Below, piece by piece: positions 27,801-36,800 of a DNA stretch of 64,000 nucleotides. Source of the DNA: Valencia hispanica (taxonomy: Eukaryota > Chordata > Actinopteri > Cyprinodontiformes > Valenciidae); NCBI GenBank assembly GCA_963556495.2, contig OY747707.1:29985371-30049370 (forward strand). The letters run 5' to 3'. Both the position numbers and the translations under genes were made by a program. How positions within the stretch are numbered: position 1 is the stretch's first letter; each line of letters starts with the position of its first letter. Below the pieces are notes generated by a model. The model searched no databases. It saw only the letters and a program-made list of their open reading frames with translations, and was not told the DNA's origin.

Positions 27801-30800
27801 ATTACTCAAATGACATGCTCTATTGTCTTTCAAATTTTGAAGAGTGTTTTAAGGAAATGGACCCCTGTGCCATGTGTATTACTGATAAGACTCTCTTAAA
27901 GACTTCACATAAATTTTACAGAGATTGTTAAGGGGAGCCAGTAATTGTGGTACAGGTGGCTCTTTTTCCATTACTGAATATTGCTACTGCAATAGAAGAT
28001 ACATTTATTTCAAGGCTTTATGGGCATCTTTTCGAGGATTCTCGTTAATTGTATCCTTGCATGCTCATGCATCTTAATAGACAAGAAGAAGTCTGCAAAT
28101 GTGAATATTTGCGTGCATGTGTGAAGAAGATAAGTACATTTTGGAATGGTGACGTGGCAGCCCAGGTCGTGACACCGAATCAGTCGCCTGAAGGCAACTT
28201 CCTGAAGACGGACCCTCTCCAGTTCCGAGAGGCTTTGCAGTGGAACCGGCTTTAGGCAAACGCTGGGTCCTAACGATGTGTTCCAGGTGATATCACCCTG
28301 AGAAGACACGCATATATCATTCATACAATATAATGCTGCCCTATTCCTTTAAACGTAAAAACATTCCCTCCCCCTTTAATATTTCAGATCATTAAACAAA
28401 TATTATTTTCAGACAAAATGTTAATTTTAGACATAGAAAACCTGACATAACTTAATAACTGGTAGTGCTATCCTTGTTGCAACACTTGCCATCAAGTGCT
28501 TTTGATAGTGTAGCTGGGACATTGCTGTGATGTGTGCTGCATATATGCATCCAGTCATAATCCTGTGGCATAATACAATTGTGGTTGATATCAAGATCAC
28601 TAAGTGATAATTTGCACATTTCCCTTCAATATTTTCTGCTTGACAGTAGAATTAATCATTTCATCAGTTTCAACAAGTCATCCAGGTCTGAATATGCAAC
28701 AGTATGTTTTCTCAAAACCCCATGTAATAGGATACACAACTTCTCAAAAGTTCCCTATTTGTCCCATGATTCTGGAGAATTTTTTTCCAATGATTTTCTA
28801 CAAATATGAGGCAGGCTTTTTTCCTCTGTTTGGTCAACCAGGGTTTCTGCTTGGAACTCTCCCAAGGATGCCACTTTTATTTTTGTACTGTTAAATCATG
28901 AACCCTGATCTTAACTAAGGCAAATGAAACCTGACATTGTTCTGGGTTCTTTTGAAACCCCCTGGATTAGTTGTTCATGCACTCTTTGAGCAATTCTGGT
29001 CCCAGGCCACCCCTGCCCCATGTTTTCAACCAGAAAAGATAACAACTCAAATGTAAAAACATACACAACCAGTAACAGTAAAAACCATAAACACCAATTT
29101 TGGCTGCAACGTTTGCAAGTTTTCCTATTTGCAACAACGTAATTATCGATAACAACAATAAGAACTACTCGGGGCTACTTACATAGCAAACCGAATGAAA
29201 ATAGAACATATAAATGAGAAAAAAATAAAGACAACAGTTAGTAACAGTAACAGTAAATCAGTTTACTTAACGCTTGTCTACACGAGTAGACTATAAAATT
29301 TTGCAAGAAATACAGACTTATTTACAGTGAATGTTTTAATACAAAATTTAACTTCCCACTTCAATTCTACTCCTTACCACATCTGTTTCACTGCTGATTT
29401 TTTTCATTGCACACTTTAAAAAGTCTGTAATAATATTTTATTGTAAAGAATCAAAAAGCATTTTAAAGCAATTCTGAAGATTTAGCACATTAGCGGTAAT
29501 GGGGGGGAATATAATCAGATTTTACATTCTCAACCTTTAAGCATCTTCATGCTGAAGATTAAAGTGCTTTGATCCACATCTATTGAGCCAATCATTTGAG
29601 CCATGTTCCAAAGAGGCTTAGTAACTCGTTATAAGGATAAGGCTTACATTGAAGTAGCTCACTTCCATTTAAACGAGCATTAGGAGTGAGCTACCGTGGC
29701 AGATTTTTTTTACTCATACACACAAAGCGTGAGAAGTGGAATATAAATGTTGCAGGGATCTATCTGGCTACATGTTTCTTTTTCTGCATCGCAGCAACCA
29801 AAACACTGTCAAAGAAATATCTTCAATGACGAGAACGACAAGGAGTTCTGTAACCATTGCTGAGCCCACACAGAGACTTGAAGTCAACATTGTCGTGCCA
29901 TTTTGAAACTACATGAAGAGACAGAAGCAATCGAGTCAGTCAAAATATCACAGAGGAGTTGACACCAGGTTTCTAGGATGTAAGAACAACAAACCTTAAA
30001 AATATTGTGGAAGAGTGGAAACTTCTACCTTTTGCACTCCCAGTTGTTATTTAAATTAGGTATTGAAAAGAATCGAATGCAGACAGAATTAGAGGATTAG
30101 ATGACTATGAAAAAGTTAAATGAAAGTACAGTTTTCTTGTTTTGACAGACTGTGAAGAATGGTTCTTTTGTCTTGATGGTTTCAGGTTTTATTAAACAGC
30201 AAAGTATCAATAAACTCAAATATGATAAAAAAAGGTTAACTTGTTTTAATTTTACAAGTGAAACTCAAATACTATACATTGTGATCTATTTTAAGTTTTT
30301 TTTCATGTTTATTTTTATGTTTTTCACCTAATAAAAAACCATCTACTGGAAGAAATGTTGGGTTTGACAACACAGTGGACCGACACCAGCAGATAGCATG
30401 GGTCCCCGAATCATCGCCCGCTGTGGAAGCTTTATATCACATATCTAGAAGCTTGGATGCTGTGCTTCTCCACTCTTCTTCACATAGTCGGGGACAATGA
30501 TTTTTAAATGAAATCAGAAATGTACTTTTATCTCAAAAGAAGACTTTAGACTACTGAGCCACATCTCAGGTTTTTCTTTTTACTTACGGTATGAATTATC
30601 TTAGGTTACAAATATACAATGTACACAGGTCTGCAAGTAATGCCATGCTTTGTCTTTGGTTTCAACATGCTCTATAGCAGCATGTTGGAATCCAGCTAAA
30701 CAAACTAGTGGGTTGGCATCAAACATCCTTCCATGCAAAGGACAGGACAGTGTGTCTGACGGAAACCTACATACAGAAACTGTAGCAAGTAGGGTTAAAA

Positions 30801-33800
30801 GCAAATGCAGTAAGAAAGTAGTGAAGACAACTACCACCTTTTGACCAGTACAGCAATTAGTTACCATAGAGACTGTGGATGCAGGCTGGTAGAGGGACAT
30901 TACAGACCAAAGAATTTCGGTCCTCCTGCTGCAGTGGCATAAACAGGTGTTTGATCTTCTACATCGGGAAAAAATATTCTACTTTATCAAATTCTTGAAT
31001 GAACAAGAAAAATTAAAAACATGTTTTTTGTTTATATAAGATGACAAATACATCGGCCAATATATAGCATAGCATTTTAAAATCCCTACATTTGATAAAG
31101 TGCAATTTAATGGGGTTTTATGTATGCCTTTGCTCCAAAACAATATCACAAACATAGTTAATCTTTTCAGATCTAAATGAATTACTGTACATATGTGTGC
31201 AAATAGACAATCTTAAACACTCATTTACTATCCTGTCAAGAGTTGAGTTTGTCTAAAATCCGCATTTGGGAAAGTAAGTTAAATAAAGCAAGAAATCATG
31301 TAGTAGATTGTCATTTCAGAAACATTCATTTCTATCTCAACTTTCTCAACAGTTTCCAAGATGTCTCTTACTTATCACCACCGCACTGTTGCCATGAAGC
31401 ACATTTTATGAGGCGTTTCTGCATGTCTTGTCTTTTCTGTTTTTATTGGTAACCTTGACAGAACGCTATAACATGCTGTTGCACATTTTTATGATTTCCT
31501 GAGTTGCAAAAGATGATCAACTAATAATATTCATCTTAGACCAGAATGAATGTATATGTGATCTACCAGCAGATAGATTAGATGTGGCAATGTTTTATAT
31601 GTCAGAGGTTTTGCGAAATGCACTGAGCAAATCATGTCTACCAGTTTTTACACACATTCCTCTTGTATGACTATTTATGAGGTGAAACTTTCTCTGTGTC
31701 TGATGTAAATGTGAGCTGACTTCCCACAGTTTCTCTTGACGTCTTCAGATAAAAGCCAGTTTGTTTCAGTGAGTAATTTTCAAGTATTGTGCTCAACATT
31801 TTAATGCAACACGCCTCTACCTTCTGCATAATCACAGGTGTTAGTTGGTCGAGCCCAGACATGCCACCAGGGCACGGTTTTGTTCCAATATTTCTCCAGC
31901 TATTAAGACAATGTGAAGATGTCATTTTCCTGAGGTGGTATAGGCGTTTTTTTAAAACAACCAAATATAATCTATTAAACTTGTCACAGTGGAAGGAAGT
32001 GAGACCTAAACAGTAGCGCCCACTTCTTACAGGACAGTCCCCCTCCTCATTTTGCTGTAAACAAAAAAAAAACAAAGATGTTATATTTTTAGGTGGTAAT
32101 AATTGTGGGGGTTTTTCACACATCACGAGAAGAAATGTATCTTAATAAACCAAAAATGTAAAACTGGTCAAACTCAAAATGGATAAAGAGAAATAATCAG
32201 TCATAATAGTGTCAATTACTTTGGGTGTTTAAACATCCCAGTAAATCATAAACATGTCGAAAAGGGATAAAGCAGTGAGTCATCCCAACGCCCATCCTGT
32301 CTAAGTGAAAATACGCCGCTTTGGTTACAGGTGTATGTGGCTGTGTAGCTAATTTTAATTCAAAGCCTTGCTGAAAAACAGCAGCGCTTCCTAGAAAACA
32401 ATGGGAGGAAATCTGGAAGGTGGTTCATACAATATGCCTGTATAGAATACGCTGATCAAGTAAACTTGAGCGAGATCCATGGAGGTGATGAAAACTTCTC
32501 AGCTTAGAATGCTAATTTAAGTTATCTGAATTGTTAGAGGGTTATTCTGCAGCACAAGTAAGAAAAAAAAGATTCCACTAGTAGACGTATTACAGTGCTT
32601 TGTAATAGTACTCAAAGCTTTAAACGTTTTTATTTTTCTTCTTTTTCATATTACAAACTTAAAAATGAATGTATTATATTCAAGTTTTATGCGATGGACC
32701 AACATAAAGTAGTGCATTATTTTTTCATTTTTTATTTTATCATTATTTTATTTATTTATTTTCACAGAAAAGGCATCTTAAATCACATGCCCCTACATAC
32801 AATCTATTGCAACTAATTGCCTTCAGAACTTGCCTAATTAACAAATAGTTTCTACATGTGGAGTTATAGAGCACTGACCAATACATCATATAAAATTCAC
32901 AGACTACGACCAAGCTGCCAAACTACCATGAAGTAACCTTCAAACATTAAAAGTCTATGAAGAAGAGCCTTAATCTAGACAAGCAGCTAAATTGCTGGTG
33001 ACTCTGATGGGAGACCAACATTGGTTTTTGTGTCCTTAATGTAAAACAATATTTGTGACAGAAACCTAACACTGCACCCTGAACGCACTATCCCCACGGT
33101 GAAACATAGGAGTGAAAACATCATGCTGTGGACATGTTTTCTTGGGAGGTTGCTGATGGAATAAGAAAACCTGTTAGAGGCTACAAAAGTCACAAGAGTG
33201 GGGCCAGACAGTGACCTAAACATAAATCCAGAACTAATTAAATGGTTTACAAAGCATTGTGTTTTATTACAATGACCCAGTCAAAGTCTAATTCAGAATT
33301 GGTGGTAAGGCTGGAACATTGCTGTTCACACACACTCTTCATCCAGTCTGAAAGAACTTGAGTTACTTTTCAAAGAAGAAAGAAAGCACACATTTTAATC
33401 TTACAAATGGAAAAAAAAAGCAAGTCACAATTTTCAGATTTTTGTTTTAAAAAAACTTGAAAACCATAAATGATTTTCCTTCCTCATCACAGTCATGCAC
33501 TACTAAAGTTTGAAGTTGAGATGTGACATAAATTGAGAAAAAAATGACTGAGGCATGAATACTTTTGGAAAGGCACTGTATCCCAGAGCTGGTCGTTTTT
33601 ATATTTGGAAACAATTGTCTGTTACTTTCTAGAAGGTGTCAATTAGTTCCTCAAGTTTCTTTTACTTAAAACGTTGCACTGTAAAAGTACAATGTGAGCA
33701 CAGATACAGCAGGTGCATGCATCTTTTACACATTACAATAGTTTAATTAAAAAGACACATCTATTATATATGAAACATAATAACTTATTCAAACTCTATT

Positions 33801-36800
33801 AAAAGAATAAATGCACAATTCACTATCTGGCAACACACGGCATTTGCGTCATTGTGTTTTATTTACCTTCGTTTATTATTTCATTGACTTCTGGACACAT
33901 TTGAAACATTCAGAAGCCATCGTAATCAGTCAGACAGCGAGACAAACAAAACCCAGCAGTTACTCACAAGATAAAGGATGGTCCTTCCTTCCCCCATCAT
34001 GAAAAACTTGGTTTTTAAAGGCGAAAAGTCACCAGAACCTCTTTGGAACTTGAACTTTCCTACAATTTAACCTGCTGCGCCACCTGATTTCGCTCCAACT
34101 CTACACAAGTTCAGAATGACAGTGACGCTTGGCCACCAGGGGGCGCTACGAGCACGAGGAAAAAGAACCCGAGCTGAACGTCGCTACATCACACATCCAT
34201 CAGAGAGAGAAAAGCACGAAACAGGGTGGGTCTGACTGGACGAGTTGATCCCTTCCTTCATTTACCACAAACATATTAAAGTGTTTACTGACAGATTAGC
34301 GTTGAAAGAAAGACCTCAAATGAAGCAACTTTAAAGCTGTTGGCACAGTTCGACAGAGCCGACGACAATTGTGAAGACTACATTGCCCAATAGCCTCAGC
34401 TCGGATTGCAGTCAGAAACTTGTACTTTTGTAGCCTTTTAAAATGCCGTTTTCAGTATTTCACAGTAATTTGTAGTTATTCACTCATGTCAACAAGTAGG
34501 AAAACACAATTTAAATGACACTACGATTGTGCATCCTAATACAACACATGTCGCATTTTGAAATCTGCCATTTCTGGTCATTTCTGACCCTTAATTGCAT
34601 TTAAATATGTAAGAAGTCCGTGTTCCAAAACAGAACATTCATCACTAAAATGGGCATCATTTCCACAATAATTTTAGATATCTCGATGAAATTTTAAACA
34701 AATGTTCTTTATCAAAGGTTCTGGTTATCGGAACAGATATTAATCACTTAACTGACTTCTAATACTCCTTTATTGAGACCAAACATTTAAGTTCATTACT
34801 GTAGAAAAGCATACATTTTGGCCAATAACAAAGCTGCATTGTGATGGGTGATGTAATTATTACAGGTTGAACTGTAAACTGCGCAAAAAGTTTATTTATT
34901 TCAGTTGTTCAACTTAGGTGAGACAATATGAGATGGACTCATATGCAAAGCGAGATATTTCAAGCCTATATTTGTTATAATGTTGATGATTATGGCTTAC
35001 ATCTTATGAAAACCCCTATTTAAAACTATTTGTTTATATATTGTTTATATATTAGTTTCACCTTTTAAGCTGAATTACAAAACTAAATTAACTTTTGCAT
35101 AATATTCAAATTTTTTGAGTTTCACCTGTACAGTCTGACGAAAAGGGGTGTGGTAGTTCTTATTTCATAGAAGTGACTCCTGTTAATGAGATCCCAGTTC
35201 TAAGTTTCATGCAAGCTCTTTATTTCCACTTTACTTTAAGTCATATCTCCTTATAATGTTCAGAGGAATGCAGATGACTTCTGATTTTCTGCATTACACC
35301 CAAAATGACATCAAAAAGCCAGCACAAAACTGACATTGCTGTCCTTCTGAACTCCAGCTGTGTCCTGTAGAGCAATTTATTTATATGTATATATATTATT
35401 TTTTTTACTAATTTAATTTAAATAGGCTATAATTCCGGACGTGAGTCCTAATTTATTACCATTACATGTAACGTGAGATGGTATGACAATAATAGTTCCT
35501 TGAATCCTTCTAAACAGTGAAAAACATGGCTGAAAAAGGGAAAATTGAAAAGATATCCATTTAACAAAACATATATACAAACATACATACTGTGAATGTC
35601 CATATGACTATTTATTTTATTCCACTATAAACCCATAGTCCTCCCCTTGCCCAATGGACACAAAATCAGATTAAAATGACATCTAAAATTCAACCCAGTA
35701 AAAATGCTTCTTTAGCCAACGACATGGCCTGATGAGTTTTATATGAGACACATCCTCCAATCATTAGATTAGGTCTCCTATTTAACTTATTGACCTGTGT
35801 TCCAGTGACTTGTCCGAATTTTAATTTAAGGTCATATAGTTTTCTGACACTTCTGTCAGAGGTTCCTTGGGGAAAAATTAATAAAGATATTTATTTCAAA
35901 ACCACATATTCAATCTGGTTATTTGGAACATAAAAATATTTCTCTAAAGGTCTCATAATCTCTATGCTCCTCTGACAAAGTTACACAGAGATAATATGAA
36001 AACAGGATGCAGAGAAAAAATAAACAATAAATGAAGAAACTATTTTCAAATATCTTACGAAGCCATATTCAAAGGTTGACCGAGCAACAAAGCGGAATCA
36101 TCTTAAAATAAGTGCAGTAAACCATGTTAGGCACGATGTGGATCAGAGAAAGGATTAGTGTCACATTTAACTGCAATAGACCTGGAGGAGAGCCTTCATA
36201 CCTGTTGTCATAATAATAAAGAGAGAGCAGAACACTTAGAGGTCGGTGACACTGTACACAGTCCTGAGAATTGGTGCACGGGATATCAACACATATCACA
36301 TACAAGTTGTTACTGCCAAATATATATATAAAACCTCTATGCCCAATGCTGTTGTACACTTTTGATAAAGTTTTAAGTGCTCATTGTTCTCACGTTGTTA
36401 CACTGTTGAGTGTGATATGCTGGGGAGAACCAGAAGACAAACAACCCATATCTGGTACCTTGATAAGCCATTGTAACCATTGGTCCCCCATGTTAAGCTC
36501 CCATTTCAATAATTTTTTCCTGAGAGTGTGAGAGTATCCTTCTGTTTACAATGAGAACACCCTTTTGACTTAACAGGCCAAATCTGCAATGTGACCACAC
36601 ACTGGTTCTTAACAAGTAAGGTTGACGCAAACTGATCCAAAACAATGAACAACACTTTATTTTACAACTGCCAGCAACCTGCAATCTAGTTTTTAAACTT
36701 GTTTCCATTTACCACACAAATGGCAAATTGTAAGGTACCATAGTTGCTGCAGCCCAGCAAGTTTAGCCCCATGCCATGCAAACGCAAAGTCTCTAGTGGG

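Noticed and set aside
31864..31880. A second CTCF-like site (ccaccagggcacgg)
   Set aside because: It lacks the GGCGC half of the core, so it is not a convincing match.
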